64,000 nucleotides of DNA from Streptococcus entericus DSM 14446. Its GTDB lineage: Bacteria > Bacillota > Bacilli > Lactobacillales > Streptococcaceae. Positions within the stretch are counted from its first letter, which is position 1. Each line of letters opens with the position of its first letter. Shown here piece after piece: positions 47,133 to 54,897 of the stretch. Under the pieces are notes generated by a model. That model ran no database searches. It was not told where the DNA came from and saw only the letters and a list, made by a program, of their open reading frames with translations. Both the position numbers and the translations under genes were made by a program. Where the stretch lies: the NCBI RefSeq assembly GCF_000380025.1, contig NZ_KB904167.1, forward strand, positions 62,001 to 126,000. The letters run 5' to 3'.

Positions 47133-47254
47133 GCCATGTGATGGCAGACGGTACAGAGCTAGATGACATTACAGGGTATGTTATCCCAGATGATAGCCCA
47201 GTATATGACATTTTCAGAAAAATCAACGAGGAGAGATGGGAGGGGGGTGCTTGA
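47108..47254 (+). CDS. Small phage protein (48 aa), unknown function
   Basis: Starts ATG 47108 behind AAAGGA, ends TGA 47254. Sequence includes SHVMADGTELDDITGYVIPDD, acidic and strand-rich. No family recognised. Its stop overlaps the likely original ATG of the next gene. Confidence 0.65.
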   Translation: MVKQHYTVSHVMADGTELDDITGYVIPDDSPVYDIFRKINEERWEGGA

Positions 47255-47353
47255 TGCAATACATCTTTCCATAAAAACGGCAATAAAAATTTTACAGTTA
47301 TCAGCAACGATTTTATCAACGACCCAGACGTTGACAACACAGCAAGAGGCATC

Positions 47354-47626
47354 ATGCTAGTTGTGCTGAGTAACAACATTTCTTGGCGTATACACCCACC
47401 AGAGATAGCAAAGCGTACAGGTCTATCACGTTCCACGGTCGATAAGTATTTCAAACGTTTAGAACAATTAGGCTATATGCGCTCTATCAAAAAGGGCAGG
47501 GGTTACAAACAAGGAGCAGAGATATTTTGGTTCGCTGCTGATTTCAAACTGGTTGATTGGTATTTTGAAGATTATATTTTGCCTCAGTTTGAGAAAAAGT
47601 TTTCCACAGGCGTTACGGAAAACTAG
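47354..47626 (+). CDS. Winged-helix phage replication protein (N-terminus displaced by frameshift)
   Basis: The 90 residues from ATG 47354 carry a winged helix-turn-helix (RIHPPEIAKRTGLSRSTVDK, then YFKRLEQLGYMRSIKKGRGY) like replication initiators or DnaD-type loaders of Gram-positive phages. The same frame stays open upstream to 47258, encoding FTVISNDFINDPDVDNTARG, which is the usual N-terminal part of such proteins. A strong GGGAGGGGGG site sits before ATG 47254, which is in the wrong frame by one base (extra C at 47257). So either the gene is frameshifted or a short form is made. Confidence 0.65.
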   Translation: MLVVLSNNISWRIHPPEIAKRTGLSRSTVDKYFKRLEQLGYMRSIKKGRGYKQGAEIFWFAADFKLVDWYFEDYILPQFEKKFSTGVTEN

Positions 47627-47645
47627 GTTTAGAAATTCATTTCGT

Positions 47646-47720
47646 AAAAATTCAAATCTAAAAAATTCAAATCTAAAAAATTCAAATCTAAAAAATTCAA
47701 ATCTAAAAAATTCAAATCTA
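47646..47720. repeat. Five perfect 15-bp tandem repeats (candidate iterons)
   Basis: AAAAATTCAAATCTA repeated five times without change, directly downstream of the replication protein gene and followed by an AT-rich stretch. This is the arrangement of a phage replication origin with initiator-binding iterons. Confidence 0.7.
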
Positions 47721-47746
47721 AAAAAATTACGATGTTAATAAATAAT

Positions 47747-47782
47747 AAATATATAACAAAAACTAAATATATAACAAAGACT
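47747..47782. repeat. AT-rich 18-bp tandem duplication (possible unwinding element)
   Basis: AAATATATAACAAAAACT (47747-47764) is repeated with one change at 47765-47782. The whole 47721-47830 stretch is extremely AT-rich and holds no gene; the GGAGG site for the next gene is at about 47841. Confidence 0.6.
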
Positions 47783-47852
47783 AACTAAGTAACAATCTAA
47801 TACTTATAAATAAAGAAAGGGGATAACCGAGTTATCCACAGGAGGAATTAAG

Positions 47853-48629
47853 ATGAGCAAAAAATATGAGCTAGTCATGGACGATACTATCAGCTTTTGG
47901 GGATGGAAACTATTTCGCATTCGTGCCTTAATTAGCTTTGGTAGTGTTGAGACAGGAGAATTGGGCGGCTATATCCACAAGGAGGATAATTTGAGCCATG
48001 AGGGCAATGCTTGGGTGTATGGCAATGCTAGGGTGTCTGGCGATGCTAGGGTGTCTGGCGATGCTGAGGTGTATGGCAATGCTAGGGTGTCTGGCGATGC
48101 TAGGGTGTCTGGCGATGCTGAGGTGTATGGCAATGCTAGGGTGTCTGGCGATGCTAGGGTGTCTGGCGATGCTGAGGTGTCTGGCGATGCTAGGGTGTCT
48201 GGCGATGCTAGGGTGTATGGCAATGCTTGGGTGTATGGCAATGCTAGGGTGTCTGGCGATGCTAGGGTGTCTGGCGATGCTGAGGTGTCTGGCAATGCTG
48301 AGGTGTATGGCAATGCTAGGGTGTCTGGCAATGCTAGGGTGTCTGGCAATGCTAGGGTGTCTGGCAATGCTGAGGTGTCTGGCGATGCTGAGGTGTCTGG
48401 CGATGCTAGGGTGTATGATTTGGGAGATATCATCATCTTTAAAAATCACTGGTCTAGCGGACGGCATTTTACTTACACAAAATCAAACAAGATGTGGAGA
48501 GTTGGTTGTTTCTATGGTACGGGTGATGAGTTAATAGAAAAAGCGTACAAGGATAGCCAAAAGTCTGGTGACCATTACAAGGCCTATGTTGAGTTTGTTG
48601 AGAGACTAGAGCGGTTGAGCGGGGAGTAA
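47853..48629 (+). CDS. Hexapeptide-repeat (left-handed beta-helix) phage protein
   Basis: Protein of 258 residues. Residues about 51-188 are 23 consecutive hexapeptides of the form G-(N/D)-A-(R/E/W)-V-(S/Y), the pattern of polymer-forming or YdcK-like left-handed beta-helices, each three repeats making one coil. Unique N-terminal (about 50 residues, GGYIHKEDNLS) and C-terminal (about 70 residues) caps flank it. Aromatic Tyr appears in a subset of repeats. AGGAGG precedes ATG 47853. Location between the origin and recT points to an early function; the actual role is unknown. Confidence 0.8.
   Translation: MSKKYELVMDDTISFWGWKLFRIRALISFGSVETGELGGYIHKEDNLSHEGNAWVYGNARVSGDARVSGDAEVYGNARVSGDARVSGDAEVYGNARVSGDARVSGDAEVSGDARVSGDARVYGNAWVYGNARVSGDARVSGDAEVSGNAEVYGNARVSGNARVSGNARVSGNAEVSGDAEVSGDARVYDLGDIIIFKNHWSSGRHFTYTKSNKMWRVGCFYGTGDELIEKAYKDSQKSGDHYKAYVEFVERLERLSGE
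48003..48416 (+). repeat. 23 tandem 18-bp coding repeats
   Basis: Unit GGC-(A/G)AT-GCT-xGG/GAG-GTG-T(C/A)T. Variation is limited to three codons per unit and synonymous positions are uniform, so the array expanded recently or is homogenised. Because the unit is a multiple of three and lacks stops, three other frames stay open over the array. Confidence 0.9.
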
Positions 48630-48632
48630 ATT

Positions 48633-48788
48633 ATGGCACAAGACAGAGGACTATTTGGAACTTTTGACTATGACACTTGGTTAGCGACTGAACCAGACTA
48701 CTGTCCGCACGAAGAGAGCTACGATGAGGATGAAGCTTACGACCGTTGGGTAGATGCTCAGAGCAAGCACCTCGCAGAACGGCTCTAA
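48633..48788 (+). CDS. Small acidic phage protein (51 aa)
   Basis: MAQDRGLFGTFDYDTWLATE then acidic EESYDEDEAYDRWVDAQ. GGGGAG before ATG 48633. The stop codon lies inside hairpin 1 of the second RNA module. No family recognised; strong acidity could suggest a DNA-mimic or protein inhibitor, but this is speculation. Confidence 0.65.
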   Translation: MAQDRGLFGTFDYDTWLATEPDYCPHEESYDEDEAYDRWVDAQSKHLAERL

Positions 48789-48883
48789 AATCGTTTCTAA
48801 GCGATTTTAAGTTAGGGCTATACAAATACCATAACCACAAAAATAAGACGACTATGCCCCTAAATTTTGAGAAATTGGGGCAT
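48783..48883 (+). promoter_or_regulatory. Two-hairpin RNA module, copy 2 (before recT)
   Basis: 27 bases (48783-48809) identical to copy 1 form the TAAAATCG/CGATTTTA hairpin; GTTAGGG follows at 48811-48817. Hairpin 2 is ATGCCCC (48854-48860) with GGGGCAT (48877-48883), different in sequence but with the same TTTGAGAAAT (48866-48875) in the loop. AAAGGA and the recT start follow. Confidence 0.65.
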
Positions 48884-48900
48884 TCAGAAAGGAAAGTAAG

Positions 48901-49953
48901 ATGACACAAAACCAAATTGTATTTTTTGACAACCAAACACCGCAACAAGCTTTTAATAGTCCAGCAGTTTTGAAAAAATTTCATTCAGTGCTGAAAGGTC
49001 GTGAAACTCAATTCGTGGCGAGTTTGCTGTCAATTATCAATAGCAATAAACAACTAGCTAAAGCGACGAATACAAGTATTATGACGGCTGCTATGAAAGC
49101 GGCAACTCTGAATTTACCGATTGAGCCTAGTCTAGGTATGGCTTATGTAGTTGCCTATAACCGAAATGAGAAACAAGGGAATAAGTGGGTGAAAATTCCA
49201 GAGGCGCAATTCCAAATCGGTTACCGTGGATTAATCCAACTAGCGCAAAGAAGCGGACAGATTAAGAATATCAACTGTGATGTTGTTTATGTTTCAGAGT
49301 TTATCCGTTACGACAAGGTTTATGGTGAGTTGGTTCTGGCTGATGAACAAGCTGACAGCGGTGAAGTGAAAGGCTATTTCGCAAGTATTGAGCTTGTCAA
49401 TGGCTTTCGTAAGATGATTTTTTGGACAAGAGAAAAAGTTTTTGAACACGCTAAAAAGTATTCTAAAACCTATGACAAAGCGACAGGAGGGTTCACTAAA
49501 AACACGCCGTGGGATACTGAATTCGATGCTATGGCTTTGAAAACATTGTTGAAAGAGTTGCTTAGTAAGTACGCCCCTCTCTCTGTTGAAATGCAGGATG
49601 CTATAATTGCGGACAATGCAGATTCAACCGTTGGCGACCGCCAAATCAAGGAAGCCAAGCCAATAGATGAGAAGACTGAAAGTTTGGACAGCATTTTGGG
49701 TCAGCCCCAGCCTAAAACGGCAGCTGTTGCAGAATTGGAAACAACTGGAATTATTGATGTTCCAGAAGCTGAGGTGGTAGACCGGGTAAAAGATGTGCCC
49801 CTAACCGAAGATGTGGCTATTTCCGAAATGGAAACAACCCCAGACACCAGCTACCCAGCAGATGAAATCCCTGACTTTGTTGACGAAGAAACAGGAGAAA
49901 TCATTGAAGAAATCAGCCTTTTTGAGGGTAATACAACCCAAATCAAGGAGTAA
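48901..49953 (+). CDS. recT: RecT-family single-strand annealing recombinase
   Basis: Protein of 350 residues. TPQQAFNSPAVLKKFHSVLKG, SIMTAAMKAATLNLPIEPSLG, and AQFQIGYRGLIQLAQRSG are RecT signatures; the acidic C-terminal tail (about 250-350) is species specific. Anneals phage DNA strands during recombination-dependent replication. Followed 6 bases later by its nuclease partner. Confidence 0.92.
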   Translation: MTQNQIVFFDNQTPQQAFNSPAVLKKFHSVLKGRETQFVASLLSIINSNKQLAKATNTSIMTAAMKAATLNLPIEPSLGMAYVVAYNRNEKQGNKWVKIPEAQFQIGYRGLIQLAQRSGQIKNINCDVVYVSEFIRYDKVYGELVLADEQADSGEVKGYFASIELVNGFRKMIFWTREKVFEHAKKYSKTYDKATGGFTKNTPWDTEFDAMALKTLLKELLSKYAPLSVEMQDAIIADNADSTVGDRQIKEAKPIDEKTESLDSILGQPQPKTAAVAELETTGIIDVPEAEVVDRVKDVPLTEDVAISEMETTPDTSYPADEIPDFVDEETGEIIEEISLFEGNTTQIKE

Positions 49954-49959
49954 ACAACC

Positions 49960-50787
49960 ATGACACAACTGACACAAGAGAACTATTACGGCGACACTAG
50001 CTATCTGACCAACTCACGCTACAAGCGATACCAGCAATGCCAAGCCAAGGCTTTTGCGGTTGACAACGGTAGTTGGGTAGAAGAACGTGACGAAATAGCA
50101 CTATTGCTGGGGAATTACGTTCACAGTTACTTTGAAAGCCCTGAAGCCCATGAGCAGTTTTTGGCAGAGCATGGAGAGAAGTTGCTGGCCAAGACTGGTA
50201 AGAATAAAGGGAATCTCAAAGCAGATTTTATCATCGGCGACAAGATGATTGAAAGCCTGAAAAATGATGACGGCTTTGCCAATCTCTACCACGGTTTCCC
50301 AGATGATGATGTGCAAAAAGAAATGATTGTCTTTGGGAAAATCGAGGGCGTCCCAGTTAAGGGCAAGCTGGATAGTGTGAACCTGACCCGTGGCTACTTT
50401 GTAGATTTGAAGACTATGAAATCAATTTACAACAAGGAGTGGAGCGAGGAGCTGAGGAAGAAAGTGCCAGCAGCGGTCAACAATATCCTTGGTTTTGGCT
50501 ACCACGGTCAGCTTGGTTTGTATCGTGAGCTATTGCAGAAGATGACCGGGCAAGAGTTCCGCCCTTATATTGTAGCTGTCAGCAAGGAGAATGTGCCTGA
50601 TAAGGACATCTTGAAGATTGATGATGAGTGGCTAGAAAATGGTTTGAACCAACTGAAATCTGAAATTGTTGAAGTTTGGGCGGTTATTCAAGGCAAGCAG
50701 AAGCCGATAGAATGCGGTCTTTGCGATTATTGCCGTAGCCAGAAGAAACTGGGACAAGTGGTCTATTTGAGTGAGTTGATTGGTTAG
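49960..50787 (+). CDS. PD-(D/E)XK nuclease (RecE/DUF3799-like), partner of RecT
   Basis: Protein of 275 residues. Motifs: LLGNYVHSYFES, then GKLDSVN and FVDLKTMKSI, giving the D-x(n)-D-L-K nuclease core, and a C-terminal C-x2-C-x2-C-type cluster (CGLCDYCRSQ) that may hold an Fe-S or zinc site. Probable exonuclease that generates 3' ends for RecT. AAACAACC before ATG 49960 is a weak ribosome site; translation may be coupled to recT. Confidence 0.82.
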   Translation: MTQLTQENYYGDTSYLTNSRYKRYQQCQAKAFAVDNGSWVEERDEIALLLGNYVHSYFESPEAHEQFLAEHGEKLLAKTGKNKGNLKADFIIGDKMIESLKNDDGFANLYHGFPDDDVQKEMIVFGKIEGVPVKGKLDSVNLTRGYFVDLKTMKSIYNKEWSEELRKKVPAAVNNILGFGYHGQLGLYRELLQKMTGQEFRPYIVAVSKENVPDKDILKIDDEWLENGLNQLKSEIVEVWAVIQGKQKPIECGLCDYCRSQKKLGQVVYLSELIG

Positions 50788-50839
50788 TCGAGTTGTTGGA
50801 AAACAACTTTATCAGCTTTGAAACGTTGGGAGGTATCTA

Positions 50840-50970
50840 ATGACATTCAAAAAAGCGACTTGCTAAATTATAGGCAACTTTGGTGGCTTGATAAATTTCT
50901 AGTTGGACATAAAACGGTTGATGGTGTGTTTGTTAAAGATGATGACCTTGAGGAGGTAGAAAATGCCTAA
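50840..50970 (+). pseudogene. Small phage gene with frame break in an A6 run
   Basis: A perfect GGGAGG site precedes ATG 50840, but after MTFKK the frame ends at once (ATC-stop after 8 codons). One frame over, an open frame continues SDLLNYRQLWWLDKFL... to TAA 50970 just at the next gene. The switch point is the six-A run 50849-50854; one extra A restores a protein of about 43 residues. Either an indel or frameshifting at the run. Confidence 0.5.
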
Positions 50971-51193
50971 ATTCTATGTTAGCGGAAAATATAGAGGTGT
51001 AGATGTTGGGGTCGAAGTGACCAGTTCCAACCAATGGGAGGCGGCTATTGATTTTGTACCTAAAATCGTTGAATTACTTAACGGTGATGGACCAATTAGC
51101 TTGAGCTGTGAAAGGAAAAAAATGACTATCGAGGGTGTCGAGGAGGTTTCAGACAACCTAAAAACTAAGAGAGGTGAAATCAATGATAAATAA
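50963..51193 (+). CDS. Phage protein of unknown function (76 aa)
   Basis: [20 protein letters not shown] start suggests a small beta-rich protein; no family recognised. GAGGAGG before ATG 50963; overlaps the preceding frame-broken gene and the ssb start. Confidence 0.7.
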   Translation: MPKFYVSGKYRGVDVGVEVTSSNQWEAAIDFVPKIVELLNGDGPISLSCERKKMTIEGVEEVSDNLKTKRGEINDK

Positions 51194-51692
51194 CGTTGTG
51201 TTAGTGGGGCGTATGATAGCAGATGCTGAATTACGTTATACGCCCTCTAATGTGGCTAAGGCTAGTTTTACGCTAGCAGTAAATCGCCTATTCAAAAATC
51301 AAAATGGGGAGCGTGAGGCTGATTTTATCCGTTGTGTGATTTGGAAACAATCCGCAGAAAACTTGGCTAATTGGGCTAAAAAGGGTGCGTTGATTGGCAT
51401 TACTGGTAGCATCCAAACACGGAACTATGAAAATCAGCAGGGGCAACGTGTCTATGTGACAGAGGTAATGGCTAGTGGTTTCCAGCTCCTAGAAAGTAGA
51501 AACCAACAAAATAACCAGGGGGGTTATCAAAACCAAGAGCAAGGTAACTATGGTCAATCTCAAGGTTATCAGTCACCATTTGGCAACCAGCAACAAACCC
51601 CAGATTTTAGCAGAAACTCACAGCAAGGCTCATTTTTCCAAGGGCAAACCACAAACCCTATGGATATTTCAGATGATGATTTGCCGTTTTAG
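51183..51692 (+). CDS. ssb: Phage single-stranded DNA-binding protein
   Basis: OB-fold protein of 169 residues: [20 protein letters not shown], then [21 protein letters not shown] Gln/Asn/Gly-rich linker follows and the acidic tip DDDLPF that recruits repair partners ends the protein. I start at ATG 51183 behind AGAGGTG; the GTG at 51174 belongs to the ribosome site. Confidence 0.93.
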   Translation: MINNVVLVGRMIADAELRYTPSNVAKASFTLAVNRLFKNQNGEREADFIRCVIWKQSAENLANWAKKGALIGITGSIQTRNYENQQGQRVYVTEVMASGFQLLESRNQQNNQGGYQNQEQGNYGQSQGYQSPFGNQQQTPDFSRNSQQGSFFQGQTTNPMDISDDDLPF

Positions 51693-51705
51693 ATAGGAGA
51701 CAAGA

Positions 51706-52032
51706 ATGACACAAAATATTGATAGTTTGATTTTAGAAGAAATGTCAGAGTTTTTCTATGAAGGAGTTGTTGATAGAAATATTGATTTAACCCAATTACC
51801 AACCTATGACCCCCTAAAAGTTATTAGTAGCATGCTTCTTGCCATGGAGAAACGTGGTACAGATGATGGCTGGATTACTTTTGCAGTTATAGTTGGTGAG
51901 GCATTGGAAAATCATAGAATTCTTTCTAATGTAAACCTTGTTGATAGAGTTGAATATCTAACTCTTAGACTACAAGCAGAAGAATATTCAGACCTAAAGC
52001 GAGTATTGCAAAAAATCATAAGGGAGGACTAG
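51706..52032 (+). CDS. Phage protein of unknown function (108 aa)
   Basis: Helical, acidic protein (MTQNIDSLILEEMSEFFYEG). No family recognised. AGGAG before ATG 51706. Its stop is directly followed by the next ATG. Confidence 0.7.
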   Translation: MTQNIDSLILEEMSEFFYEGVVDRNIDLTQLPTYDPLKVISSMLLAMEKRGTDDGWITFAVIVGEALENHRILSNVNLVDRVEYLTLRLQAEEYSDLKRVLQKIIRED

Positions 52033-52293
52033 ATGGAAACAATCAAAGTTAAAGCAGACTTGCAGTGTCCCTTTTGTGGACATTGCAAAGTAGTTAAGGT
52101 AGGCTCACACCGAAAGGCAGTTAACTGCGCATCGTGTAAACAAGCTGTATTCTTGTCGTGGGCAACAAGTATTGAGGGGCAACTTGACAGCAGGGGTTAC
52201 TATTTCAGAGCGTATGAGCCGTTTAATATCCGCAAAATCAATCAAGAGTTTCAAGATGTATTTGTGGAGGATTATCCTTATTGGCTAAGATGA
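52033..52293 (+). CDS. Small zinc-ribbon phage protein (86 aa)
   Basis: Two C-x2-C pairs (CPFCGHCK and CASCKQ) form a zinc ribbon of about residues 11-36; the remainder is unrecognised. Overlaps the methyltransferase-like gene by 4 bases. Confidence 0.7.
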   Translation: METIKVKADLQCPFCGHCKVVKVGSHRKAVNCASCKQAVFLSWATSIEGQLDSRGYYFRAYEPFNIRKINQEFQDVFVEDYPYWLR

Positions 52294-53069
52294 TTGTGTG
52301 GGCATTGTTTGATAGCGGCAATGGCTCATATACTAAAGCTATCAACCCCCTAAATAGTTTAGGGGGGGCGAAGATTGAAGTATATCCCATAGGGATTGAC
52401 ATTGAAAACAAGAACAATCACTTTATACAGCTTAATCTTGCTGATTATACCCGCTTATTTGGGGATAACAAGCTATTTGCTACGCTTGATGAGCTACCGA
52501 AGCCAGATTTAATCATCGCTAGCCCACCATGCGAAAGTTGGTCAGTTGCATGTGCAATGTCTAACGGTACGGCATTTTGGAAACGTGAGGATTTGTCTGA
52601 TAGTTTGTTTGTACCCCAAAAAATCGCCAGCCCCTTTACTATAAGACCAAAGCAAGATTTTATAGATGCTTATCATGATTACGATTTTGAAAAGTTGTAT
52701 ATGAAACGCATCAATGGTGAACTAACAGTATTTAATACAATACAAATCATAAAAAGGTATCAACCTAGATACTGGATTATAGAAAATCCATCTAGTAGTA
52801 AGATATGGGAGTACATCCAAAACATTTTAGGTTTTAATCTCCCTTATCTCAATTTAACGAGATACAACAATTATGATTATCCTTTGCAAAAACCAACAAA
52901 ATTTGCAGGTAATGTATTTTTAGGATTAAATGCCGAGGTTAGACCAGCTAAAACCACATTGACTAATTTTACAAAGTCGTATAATGAGTGGTCTAATATA
53001 CCGCAAAATCTTTTACTGGATATTTTCCAGACCATACTAAACCAATTTGAAAAGGACAACAAAACATGA
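52290..53069 (+). CDS. Phage DNA cytosine methyltransferase-like protein
   Basis: Protein of 259 residues. LFDSGNGSYTKA (about 6-17) resembles the F-x-G-x-G SAM motif, and IIASPPCESWS (about 75-85) resembles the PPC catalytic loop of C5-cytosine methyltransferases with Cys81; WIIENPSSSKIW matches the E-N-(V/P) motif. It is shorter than bacterial enzymes and lacks a clear target-recognition domain, as in some phage versions. ATG 52290 overlaps the upstream stop; a TTG at 52281 is better spaced from GGAGG and is an alternative start. Confidence 0.65.
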   Translation: MIVWALFDSGNGSYTKAINPLNSLGGAKIEVYPIGIDIENKNNHFIQLNLADYTRLFGDNKLFATLDELPKPDLIIASPPCESWSVACAMSNGTAFWKREDLSDSLFVPQKIASPFTIRPKQDFIDAYHDYDFEKLYMKRINGELTVFNTIQIIKRYQPRYWIIENPSSSKIWEYIQNILGFNLPYLNLTRYNNYDYPLQKPTKFAGNVFLGLNAEVRPAKTTLTNFTKSYNEWSNIPQNLLLDIFQTILNQFEKDNKT

Positions 53070-53266
53070 CACAATTTGACGTAATTTTAATACTCTTGGC
53101 TTTGTTTTGCGTAACATGGTCTATTCTCATCACTGTTGTTGCTATTATAACAGTAAAAAAACATAAGGAACATGTGCTTTATTATCAGAGACCAGACATT
53201 CAAGATAAAATCACGCAACACACTCTCAATAATCGCCTGAATGGTCAGACGGGGGTATTCAAATGA
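53066..53266 (+). CDS. Small membrane protein (66 aa)
   Basis: One long hydrophobic helix (about 5-30) then a polar basic tail (KKHKEHVLYY). Function unknown. ATGA overlaps on both sides. Confidence 0.7.
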   Translation: MTQFDVILILLALFCVTWSILITVVAIITVKKHKEHVLYYQRPDIQDKITQHTLNNRLNGQTGVFK

Positions 53267-53691
53267 AAGTGTTTGATGGAGCTAAAATGCGAGCTATTCG
53301 CAAAGAGGCAGAGCTTACCCAGTATGACCTTGCACCTATGGTGGGTATCTCCCAAAATCGAGTCAGTGATATCGAAAGAAACGTGACAGCTCCTACCGTT
53401 GAGGAGATTGACGGTTTTGCGGAGGCTCTAAAAACTCAAGTATCAGCGTTTTTAAGCGATGATACAGAGATTGAGGTGATTGCTAATACCTTTACAAAAA
53501 AGAAAAAGGGAGCAGATGTAGATTTTGATGGTATCAAGGTTGACACCTCAACAGAACAGATAGAGCTATTTGTTGATGATACTCTAGTAGGGCGTGACTT
53601 GACGGGTTATGTACTTGTTAGAGCAGAAGTTTATAAAGAGTTGCTAGAAAAACAGCAACGCTTAGAACAGTTACAAAACCTTTTGAAATGA
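53263..53691 (+). CDS. XRE-family helix-turn-helix regulator
   Basis: Protein of 142 residues with an N-terminal helix-turn-helix (KMRAIRKEAELTQYDLAPMV, then GISQNRVSDIERN) and a C-terminal coiled coil. A second regulator inside the early region, apart from CI and Cro. Overlaps the upstream gene by 4 bases. Confidence 0.8.
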   Translation: MKVFDGAKMRAIRKEAELTQYDLAPMVGISQNRVSDIERNVTAPTVEEIDGFAEALKTQVSAFLSDDTEIEVIANTFTKKKKGADVDFDGIKVDTSTEQIELFVDDTLVGRDLTGYVLVRAEVYKELLEKQQRLEQLQNLLK

Positions 53692-53701
53692 GGAGAACAA
53701 C

Positions 53702-54142
53702 ATGGATAAAAAACTTATTGGGTTAGACTTGACCCATATTGCAGATGGAGGCTTACAGGAGAAATTAGACAAAGAGCTAGAAAAAGTCTTTGATAATATC
53801 CTTGACCTCAACACAGAGGCTAAAGCTAAACGCAAAGTGACTATCACACTCACTATGTCAGCCAATGAAGAACGGTCAGTAGTTGATACCATTATGGAAG
53901 TCAAATCAAAACTAGCCCCTCAAAATGGAGTAGCTACCACAATTCTTGTTGGGCGTGATTATGATACAGGCATGGTACACGCAAACGAGCTTAAAAGCTC
54001 TGTACCAGGTCAGATGTATTTTGATGATGATGCCCAGTTACGCACAGATATTGGGCAGACTGTCGATGAAATTGAGCAGGAGCAGGCTCAACCAAAGTCA
54101 GAAGTAATTGATTTTAACAAACGTAAAGTAGGAGGAAAATAA
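53702..54142 (+). CDS. Phage replication-terminator-like protein
   Basis: Protein of 146 residues (IADGGLQEKLDKELEKVFDN, VTITLTMSANEERSVVD). This pattern is usually annotated as phage replication terminator protein, though no function is shown for it; the pair with the next gene is common in Gram-positive phages. AGGAG before ATG 53702. Confidence 0.6.
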   Translation: MDKKLIGLDLTHIADGGLQEKLDKELEKVFDNILDLNTEAKAKRKVTITLTMSANEERSVVDTIMEVKSKLAPQNGVATTILVGRDYDTGMVHANELKSSVPGQMYFDDDAQLRTDIGQTVDEIEQEQAQPKSEVIDFNKRKVGGK

Positions 54143-54143
54143 G

Positions 54144-54878
54144 ATGACAGAAAACATTAAAGCAGCGTTGGAGTATGCGGTAGAGCTGAATGAGCATGGC
54201 TTGGAAATTTTGACAGCAGCAGATGGCACAGAGTATTACGATGCTAACAAATTCAACCTAAAAGAGCTTGACCCTAAACGCTATCCTAAAACATTGCAAC
54301 TATCAACGTTGACTAGCCTTGTTGACTACCTTAAATCCGATTTGAACGGAGTAAACAAACAACGCTTAATTGTCGTTGTTGAGAAAAATGACGAAGTGTG
54401 TATTTACCCAGAGAATGATGAGCTTGAACATCGTCCGTTGCTCATCGGTGTTAAGGCACGCACACCAGATTTAACTTTTGGGCGTTTCATGTCATCGGAG
54501 CAATTCAATACCATGTTGCAAGCTAACTTTATTGATGACAATGACCGTGGTACATTGATTGAGTTCTCTAGTGCCGTAAAAATCGAAAATGGGGCTGATA
54601 TTGAAGATACTGGTGTCAGCCAAGTAACTACGATTAAGAGCGGTGTGGCAACTTTTGCTAAAGGAAAAGCACCAAATCCAGTATTATTACGCCCCTATCG
54701 GACTTTCTTGGAGGTTGAACAGCCAGCTAGTCAATTTGTATTTAGGTTGGATAGTAATGGGCAAATGGCACTTTTTGAGGCAGATGGTAAGCGTTGGGTT
54801 ACAGATGCTGTTGACAACATCGCTGGCTATCTAAAAGAACAACTGGCAGACCAAGATAACATTACAGTATTAGCTTAA
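54144..54878 (+). CDS. Phage protein of unknown function (244 aa; possibly DUF2303-like)
   Basis: Middle-sized soluble protein. LRPYRTFLEVEQPASQFVFR and the following LDSNGQMALFEADG resemble DUF2303/YfdQ-type phage proteins from memory. It starts one base after the preceding stop and looks co-expressed with it. Confidence 0.6.
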   Translation: MTENIKAALEYAVELNEHGLEILTAADGTEYYDANKFNLKELDPKRYPKTLQLSTLTSLVDYLKSDLNGVNKQRLIVVVEKNDEVCIYPENDELEHRPLLIGVKARTPDLTFGRFMSSEQFNTMLQANFIDDNDRGTLIEFSSAVKIENGADIEDTGVSQVTTIKSGVATFAKGKAPNPVLLRPYRTFLEVEQPASQFVFRLDSNGQMALFEADGKRWVTDAVDNIAGYLKEQLADQDNITVLA

Positions 54879-54897
54879 AAACAGGAGGACATAGACG

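Noticed and set aside
47646..48416. Possible CRISPR array
   Set aside because: The repeats are directly tandem with no unique spacers, and the longer array is coding.
47928..48534. Long open frames on both strands across the 18-bp repeat array (47928-48467 and 47969-48436 minus, 47998-48534 plus)
   Set aside because: They are by-products of a stop-free 18-bp unit; none has a ribosome site, and only the 47853 frame has sensible flanking sequence.
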